Shown in pieces: positions 52,308 to 61,033 of a stretch of DNA of 64,000 nt. Position 1 is the stretch's first letter. Every line of letters starts with the position of its first letter. The DNA lies in assembly GCF_017874255.1 (NCBI RefSeq), contig NZ_JAGGLD010000004.1, positions 186,001 to 250,000 of the forward strand, given 5' to 3'. The notes below the pieces were generated by a model. That model searched no databases and was not told the DNA's origin. It worked only from the letters and a program-made list of their open reading frames with translations. This DNA is from Paenibacillus shirakamiensis (GTDB lineage: Bacteria; Bacillota; Bacilli; Paenibacillales; Paenibacillaceae). The position numbers and the translations under genes are program-made.

Positions 52308-53168
52308 ATGGCTGGTTCGTTACCGCTTGTTCCTACGCAAGCTAAGCCGCAGAGATCTACGACACGCAATGAATCATCCTGGGTGAAATGGTCATTGATT
52401 GGATTGGCAGCCCTTGTGCTGATCTGGATGATTGTCCTTCCCTTGATCGTCGTATTGACGGAATCGCTCAAAAAAGGTTGGGAAGTATATGTGGCCGCTA
52501 TTGTGGACCCCGATGCATTATCTGCCTTACGCTTAACGTTATTGGTAGCGGTGATTACCGTGCCTTTGAATACAATTTTTGGTGTCGCTGCTGCATGGGC
52601 GATCACCAAGTTCAAATTCAAAGGGAAGCAATTGTTAATTACACTTATTGATCTTCCTTTTGCTGTATCTCCCGTTATTGGCGGATTGATCTATGTACTT
52701 GTCTATGGGGAGCATGGTTGGTTCGGGCCTTGGCTCAGCGATCAGGATATCCAGATAATATTTGCTCTTCCGGGTATCGTGCTTGCGACATTATTCATTA
52801 CATTCCCCTTTGTTGCAAGGGAGCTCATTCCACTGATGGAAGAGCAGGGTCAGCACGAGGAAGAAGCAGCGGTGACCTTAGGAGCAAAAGGGTGGACGGT
52901 ATTCTGGCGTATTACGCTGCCTAACATTAAATGGGGTCTCTTATACGGAGTGATTTTGTGCAATGCCAGGGCGATGGGGGAATTTGGGGCCGTATCTGTT
53001 GTGTCTGGGCATGTTCGAGGAGAGACCAATACACTTCCGCTTCATGTAGAAATCTTATATAACGAGTATCAATTTTCTGCATCCTTTGCGGTTGCGTCCT
53101 TGTTACTGATTCTGGCACTTGTGACATTGATTTTAAAAGGTTGGTTCACACGTAAAAGTGTTCATTAA
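52308..53168 (+). CDS. cysW: Sulfate ABC transporter permease CysW
   Basis: 286 residues, six membrane segments. PFAVSPVIGGLIYVLVYG, the docking loop EEEAAVTLGAKGWTVFWRI and AMGEFGAVSVVSGHVRG are diagnostic for CysW. AAGGAGGAGAGGAAG precedes the ATG. Normally the ATPase gene cysA follows; here a small YezD-type gene follows instead. Confidence 0.94.
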   Translation: MAGSLPLVPTQAKPQRSTTRNESSWVKWSLIGLAALVLIWMIVLPLIVVLTESLKKGWEVYVAAIVDPDALSALRLTLLVAVITVPLNTIFGVAAAWAITKFKFKGKQLLITLIDLPFAVSPVIGGLIYVLVYGEHGWFGPWLSDQDIQIIFALPGIVLATLFITFPFVARELIPLMEEQGQHEEEAAVTLGAKGWTVFWRITLPNIKWGLLYGVILCNARAMGEFGAVSVVSGHVRGETNTLPLHVEILYNEYQFSASFAVASLLLILALVTLILKGWFTRKSVH

Positions 53169-53283
53169 GTAAATGATTCATGCGTTGAATGTTGAATGTT
53201 AAGAGTAGGAAGTCAAAATAAATATGGAACAGGGATATGCGTTGAATGCACAATCCATATCCCTGAAGAAGGAGGCACCCACC

Positions 53284-53514
53284 ATGGCAAAACCTTTAAA
53301 GGTTGATGACGTTTGGATGGATCGCATAGCCGGATTGCTGGACGAGATGGAGTTCGGCTCGCTGAATATCGTCGTACACGAAGGACAAATTGTGCAAGTG
53401 GAACGTACGGAGCGGAAACGTTATGAGACGGGTGCCTCCTCAGGAGCAAAGAGTGTTGGCGCCCCCCGGCAGCAAGGGGCCCGAACATTACGGGAGTCGA
53501 ACACGGGCAGATAG
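53284..53514 (+). CDS. yezD: YezD/DUF2292 small protein
   Basis: 76 residues from ATG 53284, with AAGGAGG 9 nt upstream. WMDRIAGLLDEMEFGSLNIVVHEGQIVQVERTER is the whole DUF2292 core, read as LLDEMEFGSLNIVVHEGQI and VQVERTE. The tail is basic and disordered. Family members are found with sulfate, sulfonate and cysteine genes. The function is unknown; it is thought to be sulfur-linked from context, and here it ends the sulfate operon. Confidence 0.85.
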   Translation: MAKPLKVDDVWMDRIAGLLDEMEFGSLNIVVHEGQIVQVERTERKRYETGASSGAKSVGAPRQQGARTLRESNTGR

Positions 53515-53568
53515 CGTCTTTAATAAATGAGTATATTGAAATCGTATGTTGATGTTATGAATCAAATC

Positions 53569-53628
53569 AAAAAGCCCTGCTAGTGAGCCGACCTTGGATA
53601 AGGACTTCTCGCTAGCAGGGCTTTTCAT
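53569..53628. terminator. Bidirectional terminator after yezD
   Basis: AAAAGCCCTGCTAGTGAG pairs with CTCGCTAGCAGGGCTTTT; tracts on both sides. Confidence 0.9.
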
Positions 53629-53851
53629 TGTGAACGCTAGACTCCAGCTTTCGGATGCAAATATTAAGGTCAAGATAGGCTGAAGTCAACCTAGAGAACA
53701 AGCGAGAAATTTTCTCTGCCTCACGTAGAGATATACGAAAGAACAGAGGATCAAGGCATAGATGTCCTTGGACCATACTGAACTGGACTAGTACCGCCAT
53801 AAGATGGATATTCGATAGCGCTTACTATATTAATCCGCTTGCACATAACAC
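53629..53851. other. Gene-poor stretch
   Basis: Together with 53515-53568 this forms 337 bases without a gene. Apart from the terminator I see nothing. Short frames on the minus strand lack ribosome sites. Confidence 0.5.
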
Positions 53852-54796
53852 TCACTTATTGTGTGGTTCCTGCGTCTTCCCATCCTCATGTTCTGGCAGT
53901 TGCTCCATTGGCAGCTCGTTGGTTATTGATTCAGTTGGTGAATCATAATGCCCCGCGAAGGGACGGGTTTTGCGAGGGGTATGTTCGTTAAGTCGGAAGC
54001 CCAGCAGCCATAGCAAAAGCTGAACGGTCAAGATGTAGGGGGCTAGGGTAAGACCGACGAAGTGCACAAATGCGAGTAAGGCAATTCCTATAGAGAGCAC
54101 GTAGACGAGCGGTGTACGCTCCGTGCGGCGTCGATTCTCAAGCAGCACGGGGTAGAGCAGTAGCAGCGAGAAGAGGCACGAGACGAAGCGAGACCAGATG
54201 GCCGCGAGCTGCCAAGCGGCCGTGCTGCCATCGGCAGCAGGCGCTGCTTCCAGCGCTTGCACCAGCCAGGCGGTCCAGAGGACCGCGGCCGCTGCAAAAG
54301 CGAAGGGCAGCGCGGGGCGAAGCTGTAGCCATAGCGAGAGGCCCCAGCTGGGCCGCTCGCTGCGAAGTAGCAGCTTCGCTTGCTCTTCCTGGAGGCGCGA
54401 GATTTCGCGCTCCAGGCTCCGCAGGAGCAAGGGCAGACGGGTATTATCCCCGTCTGCGAGGTAGGCGCCGATTTGGCCTTGCATATCGGCGCTAAGATAA
54501 GGCGCAGCGCGGCAAGCTTGCAGCCGCTGGGTGAGCAGCTCCTCGAAGTCAGCTCGCTCGCAATTAGATTCTATAGCTTGCAGCAAGCCGCCTGCTGCTG
54601 AAGTATATAGCATAAGACTTGTATGTATGCGATTCAATCTAGCTTGTTCCACACGCCATGCTCCTGTTCTAGCTGTCGCATATAGACCTGCAAAAATCGC
54701 AGCTCCAAGTATAGCTAAAGCTAGTCCTAGTGGATGTTCAGCGGTCCATGTCCACACATGCGATAAAGGCACCTTGGGTTCACTCCTTCGATCCAT
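53852..54796 (-). CDS. Membrane protein of unknown function
   Basis: 314 residues, not recognised. One membrane helix near the N terminus (LGLALAILGAAIFAGLYATA), a helical, probably cytosolic or coiled-coil part (about 45-145; LPLLLRSLEREISRLQEEQAKLL), then four hydrophobic segments (about 160-275), and a polar tail rich in Glu, Pro and Thr. The middle third of the gene is clearly more GC-rich than its ends and neighbours. ATG 54796 has AAGGAGTG upstream. It diverges from a YetF-like gene. Sensor or transport roles are possible but nothing supports one. Confidence 0.7.
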   Translation of the reverse strand: MDRRSEPKVPLSHVWTWTAEHPLGLALAILGAAIFAGLYATARTGAWRVEQARLNRIHTSLMLYTSAAGGLLQAIESNCERADFEELLTQRLQACRAAPYLSADMQGQIGAYLADGDNTRLPLLLRSLEREISRLQEEQAKLLLRSERPSWGLSLWLQLRPALPFAFAAAAVLWTAWLVQALEAAPAADGSTAAWQLAAIWSRFVSCLFSLLLLYPVLLENRRRTERTPLVYVLSIGIALLAFVHFVGLTLAPYILTVQLLLWLLGFRLNEHTPRKTRPFAGHYDSPTESITNELPMEQLPEHEDGKTQEPHNK

Positions 54797-54905
54797 GATT
54801 CTATGTCTAACTATGGCACAGTAAGCAGGAAGAATACAAGCGATCTTCCGCTCATAATTGGGTATATATTAGGAGAACGTAGAAGTAACCTTGGAGGGAT
54901 CAAGC

Positions 54906-55628
54906 ATGAGTTTTGAATTAATCACCCTAAAGCTATTGATAGGATTTGTGGGACTATGGGCTATGACTCGTTTTCTCGGTAAAAAAGAGATCTCTCAGCT
55001 CACTCCGTTTGATTTCGTCTCCTCCCTTATGTTAAGCGAGCTTGTAGGGAATACCGTCTATCAAGAAGATGTGAAGTTCTCACATTTGCTGTATTCCCTT
55101 GTGCTATGGGCTTTACTCTCTTATATATTGGAAAAAATTACGCAATATTTCAAGCGGTCACGTGCTTTTCTAGATGGGAAAGCCTCGATTCTAATTCGTC
55201 ATGGCGAGGTTGATCTCAAGGAAATGCGAAAAAACAGTCTAGACTTCGACCAACTTCGTATGTTGCTAAGACAAAGTGATGTTTTTTTCATGAATGAAGT
55301 GGCGTATGCTATATTTGAGGCCAATGGTACTTTGAGCGTGATGAAAAGGTCTGACTTTGATAATGTAAGCCGTGCAGACCTGAATTTGCCTCAGAAAGAT
55401 GCTTATTTTGCCTATAGTCTTGTAGAAGACGGCAAGATCGATCCCGAGGGACTGAAATGGCTTGGAAAAGATGAAGCATGGCTACGAGAGAGACTGTCAG
55501 AATCCGGTTATACAGACCTAAAAGACGTCGCTTATGCGGAGTGGAAGGAAGACGAGGGCTTGTATGTACTGGAGCATCGTAAAAAATCTTTCAAGATGTC
55601 GCACGTGGGAACGACCAAGTCCCAGTAG
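54906..55628 (+). CDS. YetF-like DUF421 membrane protein
   Basis: 240 residues from ATG 54906 with TTGGAGGG upstream; a TTG five codons earlier overlaps that site. Three N-terminal membrane helices (about 5-75) with GLWAMTRFLGKKEISQLTPFDFV, then the YetF C-terminal domain (LDFDQLRMLLRQSDVF, VAYAIFEANGTLSVMKR, DGKIDPEGLKWLGKDEAWL). Family members are linked to spore germination or membrane functions in Bacillales, but the mechanism is unknown. Confidence 0.88.
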   Translation: MSFELITLKLLIGFVGLWAMTRFLGKKEISQLTPFDFVSSLMLSELVGNTVYQEDVKFSHLLYSLVLWALLSYILEKITQYFKRSRAFLDGKASILIRHGEVDLKEMRKNSLDFDQLRMLLRQSDVFFMNEVAYAIFEANGTLSVMKRSDFDNVSRADLNLPQKDAYFAYSLVEDGKIDPEGLKWLGKDEAWLRERLSESGYTDLKDVAYAEWKEDEGLYVLEHRKKSFKMSHVGTTKSQ

Positions 55629-55803
55629 GAGAGCGCGCAGGCAGCTTGATGTACATGTACCCTTTGATTATCTACAACCGTCTGCTGAGTTCACGATGAT
55701 TGATCTTGTCAAAGTAAATAGAAATAACACGTGTTAGTTAAACGACTATGGTGGCTTAGGTAAGCTCCATAAGACATCAATGAGAAAACAAGGAGTGAAC
55801 CAT

Positions 55804-56439
55804 ATGAAAATTGCTTTATTTGGAGCAACCGGGATGATTGGTCAGAGGATTATGAAGGAAGCTTTAAAGCGAGGCCATGAGGTAACTGCAATTCTGCGAG
55901 ATACAACAAAACTTGCTTCACATTCGCATGAACATCTACAAGTTGTAACCGGAGATATTTTGGTTCCTCAATCCGTAGCGGTTACGACAACCGGCAAAGA
56001 TGTGGTCATTAGCGCATTTGGACCTCAGTTTGGTGCGGAAGATGAGCTTGCAGAAGCCGCGCGCTCCTTAGTGGAGGGTGTCAAAACAAGCGGAGCAGGT
56101 CGTCTCTTGATCGTAGGCGGTGCAGGGAGCCTTGAAGTAGAGCAGGGTGGATTGCTCATGGATAGTCCAGGATTCCCAGAGGAATGGCGTCCCTTAGCCC
56201 GAGCTCATGCGGAAGCCTATGAAGTATTCAGTCATTCCGATGTCGATTGGACATACCTTAGTCCAGCGGCCATTATTGAACCCGGAGAACGGACGGGATT
56301 CTTCCGAATTGGAATGAATCGCTTGGTGACGGATGAAGTAGATCAGAGCCGTATATCGGCTGAAGATTACGCAGTCGCTTTACTGGATGAAGTAGACGAA
56401 GGACATTTCATCCGGGGCCGTTTTACTGTGGCTTATTAA
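55804..56439 (+). CDS. NAD(P)-binding epimerase/reductase-like protein (SDR a5/NmrA type)
   Basis: 211 residues from ATG 55804, with AAGGAGTG upstream. The dinucleotide loop is IALFGATGMIGQRIMKEAL. ALKRGHEVTAILRDTTKL is the second strand, and RLLIVGGAGSLE and DWTYLSPAAIIEPGERTG follow. It lacks the YxxxK catalytic pair of classic SDRs, so it may bind a cofactor for regulation or act on flavins/biliverdins. It is a single gene; a strong hairpin lies 150 bases downstream. Confidence 0.85.
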   Translation: MKIALFGATGMIGQRIMKEALKRGHEVTAILRDTTKLASHSHEHLQVVTGDILVPQSVAVTTTGKDVVISAFGPQFGAEDELAEAARSLVEGVKTSGAGRLLIVGGAGSLEVEQGGLLMDSPGFPEEWRPLARAHAEAYEVFSHSDVDWTYLSPAAIIEPGERTGFFRIGMNRLVTDEVDQSRISAEDYAVALLDEVDEGHFIRGRFTVAY

Positions 56440-56952
56440 TCTAGCTCAATACATTCTGTATTTGCTCCATTTCGAAGCATCTTTGTGTAAAGTAGCAAAG
56501 GAGTTTCCTGAGTTACTTACTAACTTGAAGAGGCAGGTTAGTGTACGTATAAGGTAAGTGTACGTAGAACAGATTCTTAAATGGATTAAAGGCAACATGG
56601 CGTACGAAAAATTCGTACGTGCCATGTTGCCTTTTTTCTGTTATAACAGCAGGTTTTTCGTGATGTAATCCAAAATAATTCACCAGCGTACAAAAGATAC
56701 ATCCATTAATTTCACATTTGCCCGAGAGGTAAACCATACAAAAAAGAACGATTTTACTATTCCAAAGGAGGATTTTTTACCGAGTTATAATTATGTATGT
56801 GAATTTAAGTTACCACAACTCCAAAAGGAACATAGTAACAGGATAACTAAGTGAACATGATATCTGATATAATAAAGTAAATTAATGTAATTTATTATAA
56901 TATTAGAGAGTGAAGTCAAGATGTATATAAGTGCTGGAAGGTTGTGAAAATA
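56440..56952. other. Long intergenic stretch
   Basis: 513 bases. It holds a near-perfect terminator (56588-56638), two copies of GTGTACGTA nearby (56538-56570) and an AT-rich promoter-like part (TATAAT at 56868) before the next gene. No convincing gene is seen. Confidence 0.5.
56588..56638 (+). terminator. Strong terminator-like palindrome
   Basis: GGCAACATGGCGTACGAA pairs with TTCGTACGTGCCATGTTGCC (one bulge), followed by TTTTTT. It is 150 bases past the nearest rightward gene. Confidence 0.88.
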
Positions 56953-57294
56953 ATGAATGATAACCATGCAAAATATAATTCATCTCAAAGGGTACATGTA
57001 TTAGATATCGCTGCTCCGTTATTATTTGTATTAGGCATCTTGTTTCTATACCCTTTATCCTCTCATGAACAGATAGGTGATGTAATTTTTCAGTGGTTAG
57101 GGCTCAAGAGCTGGTCCTCAGGGCAAGGCACAAGCTTTCATAGAGCAATTATTCTAGGAATTCTATTGCTTCTTGTAGGAATGAAGCTGACGATTCAAAT
57201 CTATCGAGGCCGAATTCCACGTATTCGTTATGTAGTGGGGTGGAGTTTGGTTCTGTCCATGGGATTGTTTTCCGTTATATATAATAAATTATGA
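56953..57294 (+). CDS. Small membrane protein of unknown function
   Basis: 113 residues from ATG 56953, which has GGAAGG 11 nt upstream (GTG at 56944 is too close). Three hydrophobic segments (LDIAAPLLFVLGILFLYPL, AIILGILLLLVGMKLTI, YVVGWSLVLSMGLFSVIY). Not recognised. A terminator follows at once, so it is an independent unit. Confidence 0.65.
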   Translation: MNDNHAKYNSSQRVHVLDIAAPLLFVLGILFLYPLSSHEQIGDVIFQWLGLKSWSSGQGTSFHRAIILGILLLLVGMKLTIQIYRGRIPRIRYVVGWSLVLSMGLFSVIYNKL

Positions 57295-57308
57295 AATATT
57301 CAATAGCT

Positions 57309-57340
57309 AAGGAGCCGTCTAGTAGAACGGCTTTTTTAGA
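57309..57340 (+). terminator. Terminator of the small membrane protein gene
   Basis: GAGCCGT pairs with ACGGCTT around CTAGTAGA, followed by TTTT. Confidence 0.8.
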
Positions 57341-57500
57341 TTTAAGTTATGGCTAAAAGCTTAGGAAATGAGAAGTATGACTGTGATTATAGATAAAGCT
57401 AGATTGTTTGTCCATGATAGATAAAGTAAGAAATATGGGTAATGGGTTACATGTTGAAGATAGGAGCGGAAAAGGAAACAGGTCAAGGAGGCGGGGAGTC

Positions 57501-59117
57501 TTGCAATTCATTAGTTCAGCTCAGATGAGGACGTTAGATGAACAAACCATTCAAGAAATAGGGTTACCTGCGGCCGTTCTTATAGAGAACGCAGGCAGGG
57601 CTATAGCGGCGGAAGTGGTACGTTTTTGTCTAGATCAGAAGGTTCATAAGGTGAATCGGGGGGGACAAGGAAGGCTGCAGCGCCGAATTTGGGATGAATA
57701 CCCGAATGGAGTGTCTAATCCAAATTCGCTGGAACTAGAACATTGGTTGGTTCTTGTAGGGAAAGGTAATAATGGTGCGGATGGCATCGCAGCTGCTCGT
57801 TATCTTGTAGATTCGGGTCTGTGTGTAACGCTGCTGTACGCTACATCGGAGCAAGAGATGAGTATAGAGACCCTGGCGCAGGCAGCCATAGCGCAGAAGT
57901 TAGGGATACCTTCGAAATTATACGGACGGGACGATTTGGCATATGGGCAATTTACCGGAATTATAGATGCTTTATTGGGTACAGGGAGTCGTGGTAATCC
58001 TAGAGGCAATGTAGCAGAGATGATTGATCAAGCTAATCTTACCGGGCTACCTATCATGTGTGCTGATATTCCAAGTGGGGTGGATGCAGATACGGGAGCT
58101 CTTTATCATCCATGTATTCAGGCGAGGGTGACCCTATGTCTAGGGGTGTTAAAGGCAGGTCTTACTCAGTATCCAGGTGCTCATGCTGCGGGTACGGTTG
58201 TTGTGCGTAGTATAGGAATTCCAGCAAAGCTGGCTGCAAATGTAAAGCCAGCGGGCTTCGTGCTCACGGACGAAATTCTCGAACGTGAGCTCGGTGTAGA
58301 CCCGGCGCGCCTGCGTGATTCGGACGGTCACAAGGGCACGTACGGGCACGTGCTGGTCGCCGCAGGCAGCAGCACAATGAGCGGCGCCGGGCTACTCGCA
58401 TCGAAGGCCGCCTTGCGGGCCGGATGCGGGTTAGCGACATGGGCGCTGCCCGAGGCACTCGCGCCGCATGTGGCGGGCGCAGTGCCGGAACTGATGCTGG
58501 CCCCTGTGGGCGGCAGCATGGGTTGGGGGGCTGCCGCAGCGCACGAAGTGCTGCGGCTGTTGGAGACGCGAGATGTACTCGCGGTAGGGCCGGGGCTTGG
58601 CCGCTTTGAAGAAGAGGGCGCCTTTTTGCGCGCCCTCTGGGAGGGGGCACCACGTCCCCTAGTCGTGGACGCGGATGCCTTGAACATCCTTGCGGCAGCC
58701 GGCGGCCTTGCCGCTTGGAAGCGCCGGGAATCGGCGACGATCTTGACGCCGCATCCCGGCGAGATGGCGCGCCTAGCCGGCGTCAGCACGGCCGAAGTCC
58801 AGCGGGACCGCCTCGGCCTAGCCCGCGCGTTCGCCCTTGAGCACGGAATTACCCTTGTGCTCAAAGGCTCACGCACCGTCGTTGCGGCCCCGGATGGCCG
58901 CATCTTCGTGAACACCACCGGCACCCCTGGCATGGCAACAGGGGGCGCCGGGGATGTGCTGACCGGCATCATCGCCGGTCAGCTAGCGCAAGGCCTCTCC
59001 GCCGAACAAGCGGCGGCATTCGGCGTCCATCTGCATGGCTTAGCCGGCGAACGTGCGGCAGCCCTGCGTAATAGTCCCGCGTCATTACTTGCGGGAGATA
59101 TCATTGAGCAGCTTTAA
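57501..59117 (+). CDS. nnr: Bifunctional NAD(P)HX epimerase/dehydratase
   Basis: 538 residues from TTG 57501, which has AAGGAGG 9 nt upstream; the frame is open 31 codons further without a ribosome site. The N-terminal YjeF/NnrE epimerase domain (about 1-225) shows GKGNNGADGIAAARYL and DALLGTGSRGNPRG, and DIPSGVDADTG. The C-terminal NnrD ADP/ATP-dependent dehydratase (about 245-535) shows TYGHVLVAAGS, ILTPHPGEMARL, LKGSRTVVAAPDG and GMATGGAGDVLTGIIAG. It repairs hydrated NAD(P)H in the cytosol. From about 58250 the base composition becomes far more GC-rich, at the domain border. Confidence 0.92.
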   Translation: MQFISSAQMRTLDEQTIQEIGLPAAVLIENAGRAIAAEVVRFCLDQKVHKVNRGGQGRLQRRIWDEYPNGVSNPNSLELEHWLVLVGKGNNGADGIAAARYLVDSGLCVTLLYATSEQEMSIETLAQAAIAQKLGIPSKLYGRDDLAYGQFTGIIDALLGTGSRGNPRGNVAEMIDQANLTGLPIMCADIPSGVDADTGALYHPCIQARVTLCLGVLKAGLTQYPGAHAAGTVVVRSIGIPAKLAANVKPAGFVLTDEILERELGVDPARLRDSDGHKGTYGHVLVAAGSSTMSGAGLLASKAALRAGCGLATWALPEALAPHVAGAVPELMLAPVGGSMGWGAAAAHEVLRLLETRDVLAVGPGLGRFEEEGAFLRALWEGAPRPLVVDADALNILAAAGGLAAWKRRESATILTPHPGEMARLAGVSTAEVQRDRLGLARAFALEHGITLVLKGSRTVVAAPDGRIFVNTTGTPGMATGGAGDVLTGIIAGQLAQGLSAEQAAAFGVHLHGLAGERAAALRNSPASLLAGDIIEQL

Positions 59118-59328
59118 TTATTGATCGCAGCTTTCTTAGCTGTTGCCAACAGCTTAAGCGTTTATGTGTATCTTCTGGCCTTACGTATGAATTGACAATA
59201 GATATAAAGCTTGATAGCATCAAATTTAAAGTATAGTGAACACATCGGAATTAATTAAGGAAGAGATATTGCACTTATCTTTGAGTATTTTTGTCGAAAA
59301 ATGTATGAAGTAGAGGAGAGAGTAAATT

Positions 59329-59895
59329 ATGGCTGTTATCACCATCATCAACGGTAATCCATCACTCACGTCCCGTTTGTCTGCCATTATTAATTTGACG
59401 GAAGAATTGCTTCGCCAAGAGAACGTTGAAGTTCATCATGTCAATGTGGCAGAGCTTCCACCTGAAGATTTGATTCATACCAAATTTGAAAGTGAAGCCA
59501 TCGTGAAAGCCAATGCGCTAGTAGCTCAAGCCGATGCAGTAATTGTGGCAAGCCCTGTGTACAAAGCTTCTTATACAGGTGTGCTGAAAACATTCTTAGA
59601 TCTAATCCCTCAAAAAGGTTTGGCTGGGAAGATTATTTTGCCGCTATTTATCGGAGGAAGTCTAGCCCATCTATTATCTATTGATTACTCTCTAAAACCG
59701 GTCTTGTCTGCCATTGGTGCTCGCCATATTTTGGGTGGTGTCTATACAGTAGATAGCCAAGTAGCTCGCCGTGAAGATGGAGGGTTCGATATTGCGGATG
59801 AACTGCGTGCTCGCTTGGAAGAAAATGTGGCTGAACTGGTTAGAGAAACCAATCTTCGCTTGAAACACAGCCCCCTTCCTAATGGTTTAGCGTAA
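59329..59895 (+). CDS. ssuE: NAD(P)H-dependent FMN reductase (SsuE-like)
   Basis: 188 residues. IINGNPSLTSRLSAIINL is the FMN phosphate loop and VIVASPVYKASYTGVLKTFLDL the second loop with the flavin-stacking aromatic; GGSLAHLLSIDYSLKPVL is typical for SsuE. It supplies reduced FMN to alkanesulfonate monooxygenases; no ssuD is nearby, so the partner is elsewhere or the role is general. GAGGAGAGAGTAAAT precedes the ATG. Confidence 0.85.
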   Translation: MAVITIINGNPSLTSRLSAIINLTEELLRQENVEVHHVNVAELPPEDLIHTKFESEAIVKANALVAQADAVIVASPVYKASYTGVLKTFLDLIPQKGLAGKIILPLFIGGSLAHLLSIDYSLKPVLSAIGARHILGGVYTVDSQVARREDGGFDIADELRARLEENVAELVRETNLRLKHSPLPNGLA

Positions 59896-59949
59896 ATTAG
59901 GTGAGAGACTATAGGCAAGCCAATCGCTGCCTCAATCTCATTAAATATC

Positions 59950-59990
59950 TATCAGACTCTGTAGCTAGCAATGCTAGTACAGGGTCTTTT
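59950..59990 (+). terminator. Terminator of the ssuE-like gene
   Basis: GACTCTGTAGCTAGCA pairs with TGCTAGTACAGGGTC, followed by TTTTTT. Confidence 0.9.
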
Positions 59991-60177
59991 TTCATTCCAT
60001 AGATGCTTCGCTTCGGTAGCTTTTTTCTTGCTCACTAATGAAGACTAGATCCTCTAATGAATAGAGCAGATCACCAAGGGATCAAAGCGTTATAAAGTCA
60101 TCATGGTCATCTGGCATGGAGATTGGCCCTGTGTTAAAATGTACAAATGACATGATCAGTAGGGGAGGCTTGTATAG

Positions 60178-60765
60178 ATGCAAAAGTTAATCTTTTTTGT
60201 AGGCGTGGCTGGGACAGGGAAAACTACTGTAGCCCGCAAATTATCGGATAAAATTCAAGCAGCTTTTTTGGATAGAGATACGGTGGGTGGGCGTTTTGTA
60301 GAGCGGATTCTAGAAATGAAAGGTCTGGATAAAAATGACCGGGATTCTGAATTCTATAAAGAAAATCTAAGAGATCTCGAATATGATACCACCAAAGACA
60401 TTTGTATCGACAATTTGGCAGCGGGACAAAATGTATTTATGATCTCACCTTTTACGGCTGAACTGAAAAATAGAGCTTGGATTGAGGAAGTTCTTACCTC
60501 TGCAGGCCGCTCCAAATCAGACGTTGAAACAAAAGTTGTCGTGGTGACCTTGAGCGATATGGATGTTCAAAAAAATCGCATTATCGACCGTCAAACCGAA
60601 CGTGATACTTGGAAGCTAAATCACTGGGATAATTTCAAAGAGCGCGTACAATTTATACCTGAGGTGAACTGGGATATTCCAGCTTCTGCTATTCATGTAT
60701 TTGATAATAGTGGGGAACTGACGGATGAAAAAGTAGAGACGTTATATCGCTTTATTCTTGCTTAA
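60178..60765 (+). CDS. P-loop ATPase/kinase-like protein
   Basis: 195 residues. FFVGVAGTGKTTVARKLSDKI is the Walker A (GVAGTGKTT) at the N terminus, AAFLDRDTVGG a substrate-side Asp motif, and DRQTERDTWKLNHWDNF a lid-like Arg-rich part. It resembles AAA_33 zeta-toxin/gluconate-kinase-like small kinases. No antitoxin gene adjoins, so a metabolic or housekeeping kinase is more likely. GGGGAGG precedes the ATG. The substrate is unknown. Confidence 0.8.
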   Translation: MQKLIFFVGVAGTGKTTVARKLSDKIQAAFLDRDTVGGRFVERILEMKGLDKNDRDSEFYKENLRDLEYDTTKDICIDNLAAGQNVFMISPFTAELKNRAWIEEVLTSAGRSKSDVETKVVVVTLSDMDVQKNRIIDRQTERDTWKLNHWDNFKERVQFIPEVNWDIPASAIHVFDNSGELTDEKVETLYRFILA

Positions 60766-60789
60766 GTGAATCCTCTCCAAAAATGCTTA

Positions 60790-60834
60790 TAAGACGCTTT
60801 CGTCCTTTCCAGAGGGAGAGCGTCTTCTTTTTAT
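60790..60834 (+). terminator. Terminator of the kinase-like gene
   Basis: AAGACGCTTTC pairs with GAGAGCGTCTT, followed by CTTTTT. Confidence 0.82.
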
Positions 60835-60937
60835 AGAATGCCATCCCTCATCCCTCACCGTTAGAATAATTAATTTCTTTGTACCTTACGCTTCGTAGAT
60901 GCTTCTATTCAGAGATGAACTGTCAAAATCGTCCTCA

Positions 60938-61018
60938 TGAAAAAAGCACGCTTGTGATAAAAGGGGGAGATGCCTTATGGCAAGGATCTGTCCTCTTACA
61001 ACAAGCGTACTTTTTAAT
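60938..61018 (-). terminator. Long terminator-like structure after nrdB
   Basis: Read leftward, AAAAAGTACGCTTGT pairs with ACAAGCGTGCTTTTTT across about 50 bases, which themselves hold TGCCATAAGGCA. A/T tracts on both sides. Confidence 0.75.
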
Positions 61019-61033
61019 TTGGTCCAGCCACTT

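Noticed and set aside
53612..53800. 62-codon minus frame in the gap after yezD
   Set aside because: No ribosome site, overlaps the bidirectional terminator.
58264..58972. Long minus-strand frames over the NnrD half
   Set aside because: They are a by-product of high GC in the real gene on the plus strand, which has all family motifs.
60178..60765. Zeta-toxin of a toxin-antitoxin pair
   Set aside because: The P-loop is similar, but no small antitoxin gene adjoins and the gene has its own promoter region and terminator.
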